21,480 nt of DNA from an uncultured Roseateles sp. (lineage in GTDB: Bacteria; Pseudomonadota; Gammaproteobacteria; Burkholderiales; Burkholderiaceae), in contig CAMLKW010000054.1 of the NCBI GenBank assembly GCA_946480605.1, forward strand, positions 1 through 21,480, in the 5' to 3' direction. Shown piece after piece: positions 8,020-14,942 of this stretch. Position 1 is the stretch's first letter; the number at the start of each line of letters is the position of its first letter. The notes beneath the pieces are model-generated. The model did no database searches. It was not told the origin of the DNA and worked only from the letters and a program-made list of their open reading frames with translations. The translations under genes and the position numbers were made by a program.

Positions 8020-8544
8020 ATGAACGACCATGCCCGCCGCCTTCGCTACAACGTCGCCTGCAGTCTGGACGGCTTCATCGCCGACCCCGACGGCGGCTAC
8101 GACTGGATCGTCGATGACAAGAGCATCGACTTCGACGCGCTCTACGCGCAGTTCGACACCTTCGTCATGGGCCGCAAGACCTGGGAAGTCATGCAGGCGA
8201 TGGGCGAGGCCAACCCGCTGGTCGGCAGGCGCGTCGTCGTCGCGTCGCGCACGCTCGCCGAAGGCGGCGGTGTGACGGTCGTGCGCGAGGGCATCGAAGC
8301 CGCGGTCGCCGCGCTGAAGGCCGAACCATCCGGCCACGACATCTGGCTGTTCGGCGGTGGCGAGCTGGCCGCGGCGCTGTTCTCGGCCGGGCTGGTGGAT
8401 CGCGTCGAGACCGCGGTGATGCCGGTGCTGCTCTCGCGCGGCATTCCGCTGCTCCCGGCCGGCGGCGCGCGCCGGCTGTCGCTGGTGTCCGCGCAAAGCC
8501 TGGCCAGCGGCATCCAGATGCTGGCCTACGACGTGCAACGCTGA
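8020..8544 (+). CDS. RibD C-terminal / dihydrofolate reductase-fold protein
   Basis: A 174-residue cytosolic protein of the DHFR-like family (YwjB/YyaP type). Motifs seen are NVACSLDGFIADPDG near the N-terminus, FVMGRKTWEV in the middle, VVASRTL, and the NADP-binding WLFGGGELAAALFSAGLVD. The end MPVLLSRGIPLLP is also typical. The family is an NADPH-dependent reductase with mostly unknown substrates. The ATG at 8020 is chosen over upstream starts because family proteins begin directly before the first beta strand. It is divergent from the helicase with a 101-bp gap, and ends 56 bp before arsR. Its proximity to the arsenic operon may be chance. Confidence 0.88.
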   Translation: MNDHARRLRYNVACSLDGFIADPDGGYDWIVDDKSIDFDALYAQFDTFVMGRKTWEVMQAMGEANPLVGRRVVVASRTLAEGGGVTVVREGIEAAVAALKAEPSGHDIWLFGGGELAAALFSAGLVDRVETAVMPVLLSRGIPLLPAGGARRLSLVSAQSLASGIQMLAYDVQR

Positions 8545-8564
8545 GCGGGCGTCCCAATCGGGGC

Positions 8565-8599
8565 TTGCGCCGACTTCTATATTTCGAGTATTCTGGAAA
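8565..8599 (+). promoter_or_regulatory. Candidate arsR promoter and ArsR operator
   Basis: A weak -35-like TTGCGC (8565-8570) and, after 18 bases, TATTCT (8589-8594) as -10. Over the -10 lies an imperfect dyad at 8582-8599, TTTCGAGTATTCTGGAAA, with 7 of 9 base pairs matching. It ends one base before the arsR start codon. A dyad over the -10 is where an ArsR repressor commonly sits. TATATT at 8578-8583 is an alternative -10 but lacks a -35. Confidence 0.5.
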
Positions 8600-8600
8600 C

Positions 8601-8927
8601 ATGGATGAACAAGACGTCATCAAAGCCCTGGCCGCGCTGGCCCAGCCGGTGCGGTTGAAGGTGTTCCGTGCGCTGGTCGTCACCGGCGACGCGGGGCTCA
8701 CGCCCGGCACCATGGCCGAGGGGCTGGGCATGCCGGCCAACACGCTGTCCTTCCACCTGAAGGAGCTGGTGAACGCCGGCCTGGTGACGCAGGAGCGCGC
8801 CAGCCGCCACCTCATCTACCGCGCGGCCTACGACCGCATGAACGCGGTGCTGGGCTTCCTGACCGAGAACTGCTGCCAGGGCGTCGAGTGCGCTGTTGAC
8901 AGCGAGGCCACCTCCTGCGGCTGCTGA
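8601..8927 (+). CDS. arsR: ArsR-family arsenite-responsive repressor
   Basis: A 108-residue winged-helix repressor. The helix-turn-helix spans about residues 34-62 (MAEGLGMPANTLSFHLKEL), preceded by the typical LAQPVRLKVFRAL. The N-terminal DNA-binding region lacks the E. coli-type metal site. Instead the C-terminus has vicinal Cys91-Cys92 and Cys97, like the three-Cys As(III) site of Acidithiobacillus ferrooxidans ArsR, plus Cys106 and Cys108 at the very end. It is the first gene of arsR-arsC-arsC-aqpS-arsH and presumably represses this operon from the dyad just upstream. The ATG at 8601 is preferred over an in-frame TTG at 8565, which would lie in the promoter. There is no usable Shine-Dalgarno, so translation may be leaderless. 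Confidence 0.95.
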   Translation: MDEQDVIKALAALAQPVRLKVFRALVVTGDAGLTPGTMAEGLGMPANTLSFHLKELVNAGLVTQERASRHLIYRAAYDRMNAVLGFLTENCCQGVECAVDSEATSCGC

Positions 8928-8939
8928 GCCCCCATCACC

Positions 8940-9434
8940 ATGCTCGACAACACCTTCAACGTCCTCTTCGTCTGCACCGGCAATTCGGCGCGCTCCATCC
9001 TGGCCGAGGGTCTGATGAACGGCATGGCCGACCGCCGCTTCAAGGCCTGGTCGGCCGGCAGCCAGCCGACCGGCGTCGTCAATCCGCTGGCCTTGCAGAC
9101 GCTGGCCGCGCTGCATCTGCCCACCGAGGGCTACCGCAGCAAGCGCTGGGACGAGTTCGCCGTGAGCGGCTCGCCCATCATGGATTTCGTCTTCACGGTC
9201 TGCGACTCGGCCGCCGGCGAGGTCTGCCCGGTGTGGCCGGGCCAGCCCATGACGGCGCACTGGGGCGTGCCCGACCCCGCCGCCGTGCAGGGCAACGAGG
9301 CTCAGCGCCTGCAGGCCTTCCGTGACGTGGCCATCACGCTGAAGCGCCGCATCGAGCTGCTGCTGGCGCTGCCGCTGCCCAAGCTGGAGCCGCTGGCCAT
9401 CCAGCACGAAATCCAACAGATCGGCACCCGCTGA
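8940..9434 (+). CDS. arsC: Arsenate reductase, low-molecular-weight phosphatase type (first copy)
   Basis: A 164-residue protein that reduces As(V) to As(III). The phosphatase-like P-loop CTGNSARS (C12 to R18) binds the oxyanion. C88 and C96 in VCDSAAGEVC form the disulfide relay, and D112-P113 in the WGVPDP loop supplies the general acid. The layout follows the thioredoxin- or glutaredoxin-linked ArsC family rather than the E. coli R773 glutaredoxin type. It lies 12 bases after arsR and 9 bases before a second copy. It is about 45-50% similar to that copy by eye. Start at 8940 gives the family's short N-terminus. Arsenite is the product, and AqpS is its likely exit. Confidence 0.94.
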   Translation: MLDNTFNVLFVCTGNSARSILAEGLMNGMADRRFKAWSAGSQPTGVVNPLALQTLAALHLPTEGYRSKRWDEFAVSGSPIMDFVFTVCDSAAGEVCPVWPGQPMTAHWGVPDPAAVQGNEAQRLQAFRDVAITLKRRIELLLALPLPKLEPLAIQHEIQQIGTR

Positions 9435-9443
9435 GCCCTACCC

Positions 9444-9947
9444 ATGACCACTCACGTCCTCATCCTCTGCACCCACAACTCCGCCCGCAGCGTGCTCAGC
9501 GAGGGCATGCTCAACCACTGGGCCCGCAAGCTTGGCAAGGATGTGCAGGCGCACAGCGCCGGCAGCGCGCCCAGCGGGCGCCTGAACCCCTTCGCGCTGG
9601 AGGCGTTGAACAACGCGGGCGTGGATACCGCCGGCTATCGCAGCAAGAGCTGGGACGAGTTCACGACGCCCGAGGCGCCGCCGCTGTCCATCGTCATCAC
9701 CGTCTGCGACAGCGCCGCGGCCGAGCAATGCCCGGTGTTCTTCGGCGGCCAGGGTCAGCCGGTCAAGGTGCACTGGGGCTATCCCGACCCATCCAACGCC
9801 GACGGCGGCGACGCTGGCAAGCGCCGCGCCTTCGAGTTGACGCGCCAGGCCATCGGCTACCGCATGCTGCAGCTGTTGCAGCTGCCGCTGGACACGATGG
9901 GCCGCGCCGAATTGCAGCAGGCGCTGGCCGAGATCGGCGAGGCCTGA
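9444..9947 (+). CDS. arsC: Arsenate reductase, low-molecular-weight phosphatase type (second copy)
   Basis: A 167-residue paralogue of the preceding reductase. The P-loop is CTHNSARS (C9 to R15), with the His variant common in part of the family. The relay cysteines C88 and C96 lie in VCDSAAAEQC, and D115-P116 in WGYPDP. All key residues are intact, so both copies look functional. They may differ in reductant partner or in pH or oxyanion preference (inference). The stop is 2 bases before the aqpS GTG start, so the genes are tightly coupled. Confidence 0.94.
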   Translation: MTTHVLILCTHNSARSVLSEGMLNHWARKLGKDVQAHSAGSAPSGRLNPFALEALNNAGVDTAGYRSKSWDEFTTPEAPPLSIVITVCDSAAAEQCPVFFGGQGQPVKVHWGYPDPSNADGGDAGKRRAFELTRQAIGYRMLQLLQLPLDTMGRAELQQALAEIGEA

Positions 9948-9949
9948 CC

Positions 9950-10612
9950 GTGATCCTGCCCCGCAAGCTGCTGGCCGAGGGCCTGGGCACCGCGCTGTTG
10001 CTGGCCGTCGTCATCGGCTCGGGCGTCATGGCCGAGCGCCTGTCGGGCGGCAACGTGGCCCTGGCGCTGCTGGCCAACGCGCTGGCGACCGTCGGCGGGC
10101 TCTACGTGCTCATCGAGGTGTTCGGGCCGGTCAGCGGCGCGCACTTCAACCCGGCGGTCAGCGCCGTCATGGCCTGGCGCGGCGAGCTGCCGCTGGTCGC
10201 GCTGCTGCCCTACATCGCCGTGCAACTCCTCGGCGCCCTGCTGGGCGCCTGGCTGGCGCATGCGATGTTCGACCTGAGCCTGCTGCAGTTCTCCACCAAG
10301 CTGCGCAGCGGCGCCGGGCAGTGGGTCGCGGAAGGCGTGGCCACCTTCGGCCTGCTGCTGGTCATCCTGCGCGCGCCGCCATCGCGCGTCGCGGCCATGG
10401 TCGCCGCGTACATCGGCGCGGCCTACTGGTTCACCGCGTCCACATCCTTCGCCAACCCCGCCGCCGTGTTCGGCCGCATGTTCAGCGACAGCTTCGCCGG
10501 CATCGCGCCGGCGAGCGCGCCGGGCTTCGTGCTGGCCGAGCTGGCCGGCGCCGCGTTGGCGGTCGGCGTCCATCAACTGCTGTCTGTGCCTGCGAAAGCC
10601 CGCCATGTCTGA
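9950..10612 (+). CDS. aqpS: AqpS-type aquaglyceroporin, arsenite channel
   Basis: A 220-residue major intrinsic protein with six predicted membrane helices and the two half-helix motifs NPA at 67-69 (HFNPAVS) and NPA at 169-171 ([10 protein letters not shown]). In aquaporins and GlpF an Arg follows the second NPA as part of the selectivity filter; here it is Ala172. In Sinorhizobium meliloti an AqpS in an ars operon replaces ArsB/Acr3 and lets arsenite flow down its gradient, and AqpS-type channels there also lack this Arg as far as I recall. The GTG start at 9950 is chosen because only it, 2 bases after arsC, gives the full first helix. The stop overlaps arsH by 8 bases. Confidence 0.92.
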   Translation: MILPRKLLAEGLGTALLLAVVIGSGVMAERLSGGNVALALLANALATVGGLYVLIEVFGPVSGAHFNPAVSAVMAWRGELPLVALLPYIAVQLLGALLGAWLAHAMFDLSLLQFSTKLRSGAGQWVAEGVATFGLLLVILRAPPSRVAAMVAAYIGAAYWFTASTSFANPAAVFGRMFSDSFAGIAPASAPGFVLAELAGAALAVGVHQLLSVPAKARHV

Positions 10613-11336
10613 ACTGCTGTTCCCCGACGCCAGCTTCCCTGCGCTGCGCGCCGACCTGTTCGACGTGCCGACGCAAGACCGGCTGACGCCGCCCGCGCCG
10701 TCGCAGCACCGTCCGCGTTTCCTGCTGCTGTACGGCTCGCTGCGCGAGCGCTCCTACAGCCGGCTGCTGAGCTTCGAGGCCGCCCGGCTGCTGGAGGCCA
10801 TGGGCGCCGAGGTACGCATCTTCGACCCCAGCGGCCTGCCGCTGCCCGACGACGCGCCCGACACCCACCCCAAGGTGCAGGAGCTGCGCGCGCTGGCGGC
10901 CTGGTCCGAGGGCATGGTCTGGATCTCGCCGGAGCGGCACGGCGCCATGACCGGCATCATGAAGGCGCAGATCGACTGGATCCCGCTGAGTTCCGGCGCC
11001 GTGCGGCCCACGCAGGGCAAGACGCTGGCGGTGATGCAGGTGTCCGGCGGCTCGCAGTCCTTCAACGCGGTCAACCAGCTGCGCGTGCTGGGCCGCTGGA
11101 TGCGCATGCTGACCATCCCCAACCAATCGTCGGTGGCCAAGGCCTTTGCCGAGTTCACCGAGGACGGCCGCATGAAGCCCTCCGCCTTCTACGACCGCGT
11201 GGTCGACGTGATGGAGGAGCTGTTCAAGTTCACGCTGCTGACGCGCGACCTGGGGCCCTACCTGGTGGACCGCTACAGCGAGCGCAAGGAAAGCGCCGAG
11301 GAGCTGTCCAAGCGCGTGAACCAGCGCGCCCTCTGA
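10605..11336 (+). CDS. arsH: ArsH, NADPH-dependent FMN reductase / methylarsenite oxidase
   Basis: A 243-residue flavoprotein. The FMN phosphate loop is [10 protein letters not shown] (44-53), SPERHG (108-113) is a family signature, and the N-terminal 35-residue extension with [11 protein letters not shown] is usual for ArsH. ArsH oxidises trivalent organoarsenicals such as methylarsenite to less toxic pentavalent forms using NADPH. Its presence suggests that this cell meets methylated or aromatic arsenicals, not only arsenate. It overlaps aqpS by 8 bases and is the last gene before a strong terminator. Confidence 0.96.
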   Translation: MSELLFPDASFPALRADLFDVPTQDRLTPPAPSQHRPRFLLLYGSLRERSYSRLLSFEAARLLEAMGAEVRIFDPSGLPLPDDAPDTHPKVQELRALAAWSEGMVWISPERHGAMTGIMKAQIDWIPLSSGAVRPTQGKTLAVMQVSGGSQSFNAVNQLRVLGRWMRMLTIPNQSSVAKAFAEFTEDGRMKPSAFYDRVVDVMEELFKFTLLTRDLGPYLVDRYSERKESAEELSKRVNQRAL

Positions 11337-11345
11337 GCCGGACCG

Positions 11346-11368
11346 CGGGGCTGCGGCCCCGTTTCTTT
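11346..11368 (+). terminator. Intrinsic terminator after arsH
   Basis: CGGGGC (11346-11351), loop TGCG, GCCCCG (11356-11361), then TTTCTTT (11362-11368). A six-GC stem with a T-rich tail 10 bases after the arsH stop is a good rho-independent terminator. It separates the arsR-arsH operon from the marR-led unit. Confidence 0.85.
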
Positions 11369-11376
11369 GGCTCAAG

Positions 11377-11438
11377 TAGTTGCTATTGACAACCAGGCAG
11401 GCGAACACCACCATGCGCCCGGATCGTTGCTATTCACA
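11377..11438 (+). promoter_or_regulatory. Candidate marR promoter with two repeated operator-like sites
   Basis: GTTGCTATTGACA (11379-11391) is repeated as GTTGCTATTCACA (11426-11438), 12 of 13 bases, start to start 47 bp. The first copy sits in a dyad with a GTTG-N7-CAAC core (11379-11393) and contains a perfect -35 TTGACA (11386-11391). GTTG...CAAC dyads are common MarR-family operators. No convincing -10 is seen at normal spacing; CACCAT at 11408-11413 is the only candidate. TATTCA in the second copy (11431-11436) lies 7 bases before the marR ATG. Confidence 0.5.
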
Positions 11439-11443
11439 TCCAC

Positions 11444-11935
11444 ATGTCCGAATCCTCCGCCGGCAGCCTGTTGCGCGAAGTGGCCCGCCTGTACACCCGC
11501 GCCCAGCGCGTGGTGGCCGACTGCTGCCGCACCACCAGCACCCAGTGCCATCTGCTGACCGAGCTGGGCCGCGCCGGCCCCCTGCCGTTGTCCGAGCTGG
11601 GCACGCGGCTCAGCCTGGAGAAGAGCTGGGTGTCGCGCGCGGTGGAGGCCATGGCAGCTCGTGGGCTGGTGACCAAGGAGCCGAACCCGCTCGACGCAAG
11701 GAGCTGGCTCGTCACGCTCACCGCCGACGGCGAACGCACCGTCGCTGAGCTGAACCGCACCCTCGACGAGCATGCCCAGGCGCTGCTGGCCACGCTGAGC
11801 CCGCCCGAGCGAGCTGCCGTCGAGACCTCGTTGCTGACGCTCCTGAAAGCCCTGCGCGAAGACCCGGCCGCCACCTGCTGCCTGCCGCCCGAGGCCGCCA
11901 AGGAGCTCCCCAAGGATTCCAAGTCATGTTGCTGA
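11444..11935 (+). CDS. MarR-family regulator with vicinal cysteine pairs, probable arsenical sensor
   Basis: A 163-residue winged-helix protein. The DNA-binding region is about residues 47-95 (LSELGTRLSLEKSWVSRAVE, wing around 80-92). It differs from ordinary MarR proteins in its cysteines: C27-C28 and C35 in the first helix, and C145-C146 and C162-C163 in the tail. Such pairs are suited to bind trivalent arsenic or antimony. No family member with this exact tail is known to me. The ATG at 11444 has no visible Shine-Dalgarno. The stop overlaps the next gene by 10 bases. It likely controls its own operon from the repeats just upstream, by analogy with MarR autoregulation. Confidence 0.85.
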   Translation: MSESSAGSLLREVARLYTRAQRVVADCCRTTSTQCHLLTELGRAGPLPLSELGTRLSLEKSWVSRAVEAMAARGLVTKEPNPLDARSWLVTLTADGERTVAELNRTLDEHAQALLATLSPPERAAVETSLLTLLKALREDPAATCCLPPEAAKELPKDSKSCC

Positions 11936-13770
11936 ACACCGCCTCCATCGCCCTGCGCCCCGCCGGGGCCGCCGACTGGCCCGCCGTCGAGGCCCTGCTG
12001 CTCGCCCACAAACTGCCCACCGAGGGCGCCCGCGCCCATCTGTCCACCTACCTGCTGGCCACGAGCCACGGCGAAGTCGTCGGCTGTGCCGGCGCCGAGG
12101 TCTACGGAGGCGTGGCGCTGCTGCGCTCCGTGGCCGTGGCGCCCGGCCTGCAGAAGCAGGGCCTCGGCCGGCTGATGCTGGAGCGGCTGCTGCAGGAGGC
12201 GCGCTCGCGCGGCATCGCCAGCCTGTGGCTGCTCACCGTCACGGCGCCCGAGTACTTCGCGCAGTACGGCTTCAAGCGCCAGGCCATGGCCGACGTGCCG
12301 CCCGCGCTGAAGGCCTCGGCCGAGTTCCAGGGTGCCTGCCCGGCCTGCGCGGCGCTGATGGCGCTGACGCTGCAGCAGGTGCCCGTGGTTGACGCCGCGC
12401 TGCCGGTGGCTGTGTTGGGTGCCGGCCCGGTGGGCCTGGCTGCCGTGGCGCAGCTCGTCGAGCGCGGCCTGCCCTTCGTCGCGCTGGAGGCGGGCGAGCA
12501 GGTCGGTGCCCATCTGCGCGACTATGGTCATGTGCAGCTGTTCTCGCCCTGGCAGTACAACGTCGACGCGGCGATGGCCCGGCTGCTCGCCCCCACCGGC
12601 TGGGCCGCGCCGCCCGCCGCCGGCCTGCCGCGCGCCGGTGAGGTGGTGGACCGCGTGCTGCAGCCCTTTGCCGCGCTGCCCGCCGTGGCCACCGGGCTGC
12701 GGCTGGGAGCGCGCGTCACCGCCGTCAGCCGCGAAGGCTTCGACAAGGTCAAGAGCGCCGGCCGCGAGCAGGCCGCCTTCGTCGTGCGCTACGAGCGCGC
12801 CGGCCAGACCCACGAGCTGCGTGCCCGCGCCGTCATCGACGCCACCGGCACCTGGGCCCAGCCCAACCCGCTGGGCGCCAACGGCCTGGCGGCGATGGGC
12901 GAAGCCGAGTCGCGCGACCGCATCGCCTACGGCATCCCCGACGTGGCCGGCGCGCTGCGCGAGCGCTACGCCGGCAAGCGCACGCTGGTCGTCGGCGCGG
13001 GCCACTCGGCCGCCAACGCGCTGCTGGCCCTGGCCGGCCTGGCCCGCGACGTGCCCGGCACCCGCCTCGCCTGGGCCGTGCGCTCGCCGGCGCTGCAGCG
13101 CGTGTTCGGCGGCGGCACGGCCGACGCGCTGCCCGCGCGCGGTGCGCTGGGCGCGTCGCTGCGCCGGCTGCGTGACGACGGTGCGCTGGAGTTCCACGCG
13201 GGCCTGCGCGTCACGCGCATCGAGCGCGTGGGCGAGCAGCTGCGCGTGCATGGGCTGGACGCACGGCAGCAGCCCGTCGTCGTCGATGGCATCGACGAGA
13301 TCATCTGCGCGACCGGCCAGCGGCCCGACCTCTCGCTGAGCGCCGAGCTGCGGCTGAAGCTGGACCCCTGGCTGGAATCCACCGAGGCGCTGGGCCCGCT
13401 GATCGACCCCAACCTGCACAGCTGCGGCACCGTGCGCCCGCACGGCCACCGCGAGCTGGCCCACCCCGAGCCGGGCTTCTACACCGTGGGCGTGAAGAGT
13501 TATGGCCGCGCGCCCACCTTCCTGATGGCCACCGGCTTCGAGCAGGCACGCTCCGTCGTCGCCGCGCTGGCGGGCGACCTGCCGGCGGCCGACCGCGTGG
13601 AGCTGGACCTGCCGGAAACGGGCGTCTGCTCGGCCGACCCGGCATCGGCGGGTGAGGCCGGTGGCTGCTGCGGGCCGGCGCCCACTGTGGCGCCGGTGGC
13701 GGCGCCGCAGCGCGGCTGCGGTCCGTCAAGTTGCGCGCCCGCGCCGCAGCCCACGCGCTGCTGCGGCTGA
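11926..13770 (+). CDS. Fusion: ArsN2-like GNAT acetyltransferase + FAD/NAD(P)-binding flavoprotein with Cys-rich tail
   Basis: A 614-residue two-enzyme protein. Residues 5-150 are a GNAT domain with the acetyl-CoA loop VAPGLQKQGLGRLMLE (71-86) and APEYFAQYGFKR (107-118), the usual ArsN2 pattern, ending in CPAC (138-141). Residues 160-550 are a flavoprotein: GAGPVG (165-170) for FAD, VIDATGTW (303-310), GAGHSA (357-362) for NAD(P), and ICATGQRPD (460-468), as in ArsO-like and other monooxygenase-type oxidoreductases. The tail has seven cysteines (568, 581, 582, 598, 603, 612, 613), a likely metal(loid)-binding arm. The two domains are usually separate proteins. The gene overlaps marR by 10 bases and is 2 bases from the MFS gene. 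The substrate is probably an organic or trivalent arsenical (inference). Confidence 0.85.
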   Translation: MLLNTASIALRPAGAADWPAVEALLLAHKLPTEGARAHLSTYLLATSHGEVVGCAGAEVYGGVALLRSVAVAPGLQKQGLGRLMLERLLQEARSRGIASLWLLTVTAPEYFAQYGFKRQAMADVPPALKASAEFQGACPACAALMALTLQQVPVVDAALPVAVLGAGPVGLAAVAQLVERGLPFVALEAGEQVGAHLRDYGHVQLFSPWQYNVDAAMARLLAPTGWAAPPAAGLPRAGEVVDRVLQPFAALPAVATGLRLGARVTAVSREGFDKVKSAGREQAAFVVRYERAGQTHELRARAVIDATGTWAQPNPLGANGLAAMGEAESRDRIAYGIPDVAGALRERYAGKRTLVVGAGHSAANALLALAGLARDVPGTRLAWAVRSPALQRVFGGGTADALPARGALGASLRRLRDDGALEFHAGLRVTRIERVGEQLRVHGLDARQQPVVVDGIDEIICATGQRPDLSLSAELRLKLDPWLESTEALGPLIDPNLHSCGTVRPHGHRELAHPEPGFYTVGVKSYGRAPTFLMATGFEQARSVVAALAGDLPAADRVELDLPETGVCSADPASAGEAGGCCGPAPTVAPVAAPQRGCGPSSCAPAPQPTRCCG

Positions 13771-13772
13771 CG

Positions 13773-14942
13773 ATGGCCACGGCGCCGCTGCGTGTCGTCG
13801 CCGCCCTGGGCAGTGCCCAGACGCTGGCCTGGGCCTCGTCCTACTACCTGCCCGCGCTGCTGGCGCGGCCGATGGCGGGCGGGCTGGGCGTGTCCGGGCC
13901 GACGGTGTTCGCGGCCTTCTCGGCGGCGCTGGTCGTGTCGGCCCTCGTCGGGCCGCACAGCGGCCGGCGCATCGATCGCTGGGGCGGCCGGCCGGTGCTG
14001 ATGGCCACCAGCCTGATGTTCGCCGCCGGCCTCGCCGCGATGGCGCTGGCCACCGGCCCGGTGGGCCTGTTCGCGGCCTGGCTGCTGATGGGCGTGGCCA
14101 TGGGCAGCGGCCTGTACGAGGCGGCCTTCGCGTCGCTGGTGCGGCTGTACGGTCACGACGCGCGTGGCGCCATCACCGGCATCACGCTGATCGCCGGCTT
14201 CGCCAGCACCGTGGGCTGGCCGCTGACGGCGGCGCTGGAGCATGCCTTCGGCTGGCGCGGCGCCTGCTGGGGCTGGGCCGCACTGCACTTGCTCGTGGGC
14301 CTGCCGCTGAATTCGTGGTTGCCGCGCGCCGCGCCGTCACCGCCGGCCGAGGCCGCAACACCCGACACCTCCGTGGCGGCCGCGTCGCCACCGCCCGTGG
14401 CCACGGCGGCCTTGCTGGCCTGGGTGTTCGCGGTGACCTGGTTCATCAGCACCGCGATGGCGGCCCACCTGCCCGGCCTGCTGGCCCTCGTCGGCGCGGC
14501 GCCGGCCGCCGTCATCGCCTTCAGCGCGCTGGTGGGCCCGGCCCAGGTGGCGGGCCGGCTGCTGGAGTTCGGGCTGCTGCGGCGCTGGCACCCGCTGCTG
14601 TCCGCCCGCGTGGCCGCGCTGCTGCACCCGCTGGGCGCCGTGCTGCTGCTGATGCTGGGCGCGCCGGCCGTGGCCGCGTTCGCGCTGCTGCACGGCGCGG
14701 GCAACGGCATCCTCACCATCGCCAAGGGCACGCTGCCGCTGGCGCTGTTCGGGCCGGCCGGCTACGGCCAGCGCCAGGGCCTGCTGATGCTGCCGGCGCG
14801 GCTGGGCCAGGCGCTGTCGCCCTGGCTGTTCGGCCTGCTGCTGTCCGGGTACGGCGCCGGCGCGCTGTGGTGGTCGGCGGGGCTGGCCCTGAGCGCGCTG
14901 CTGGCGCTGCTGCTGATCAGGCTGCCTGCGGCGGCGCCGTGA
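13773..14942 (+). CDS. MFS transporter of the arsenic island, probable arsenical efflux
   Basis: A 389-residue major facilitator with about 12 membrane helices. The loop between helices 2 and 3 carries GRRIDRWGGRPVL, a form of the MFS A motif. A Pro/Ala-rich central loop (about residues 190-215) splits the two halves. MFS proteins in ars clusters include ArsJ (paired with a GAPDH, absent here) and ArsK of Agrobacterium, which exports arsenite and trivalent organoarsenicals. It could be ArsK-like, but this is position-based. The ATG at 13773, 2 bases after the fusion stop, is chosen over an in-frame TTG at 13731, which lies within the fusion gene. Its last 26 bases overlap the 3' end of the convergent SDR gene. 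Confidence 0.85.
   Translation: MATAPLRVVAALGSAQTLAWASSYYLPALLARPMAGGLGVSGPTVFAAFSAALVVSALVGPHSGRRIDRWGGRPVLMATSLMFAAGLAAMALATGPVGLFAAWLLMGVAMGSGLYEAAFASLVRLYGHDARGAITGITLIAGFASTVGWPLTAALEHAFGWRGACWGWAALHLLVGLPLNSWLPRAAPSPPAEAATPDTSVAAASPPPVATAALLAWVFAVTWFISTAMAAHLPGLLALVGAAPAAVIAFSALVGPAQVAGRLLEFGLLRRWHPLLSARVAALLHPLGAVLLLMLGAPAVAAFALLHGAGNGILTIAKGTLPLALFGPAGYGQRQGLLMLPARLGQALSPWLFGLLLSGYGAGALWWSAGLALSALLALLLIRLPAAAP

Noticed and set aside
11434..13464. 676-residue minus-strand frame opposite marR and the fusion gene
   Set aside because: Low-complexity Gln/Gly/Ala/His composition; the plus-strand frames have clear domains.
11926..13770. Possibility that the GNAT-flavoprotein fusion is an artefact of a missing stop
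   Set aside because: The frame is continuous with a short natural linker (residues 150-160), there is no start codon with a ribosome site at the junction, and the next gene follows after 2 bases. It still deserves a read-level check.
13731..13772. TTG start for the MFS gene
   Set aside because: It lies inside the fusion's Cys-rich tail; the ATG at 13773 gives a normal N-terminus 2 bases after the stop.
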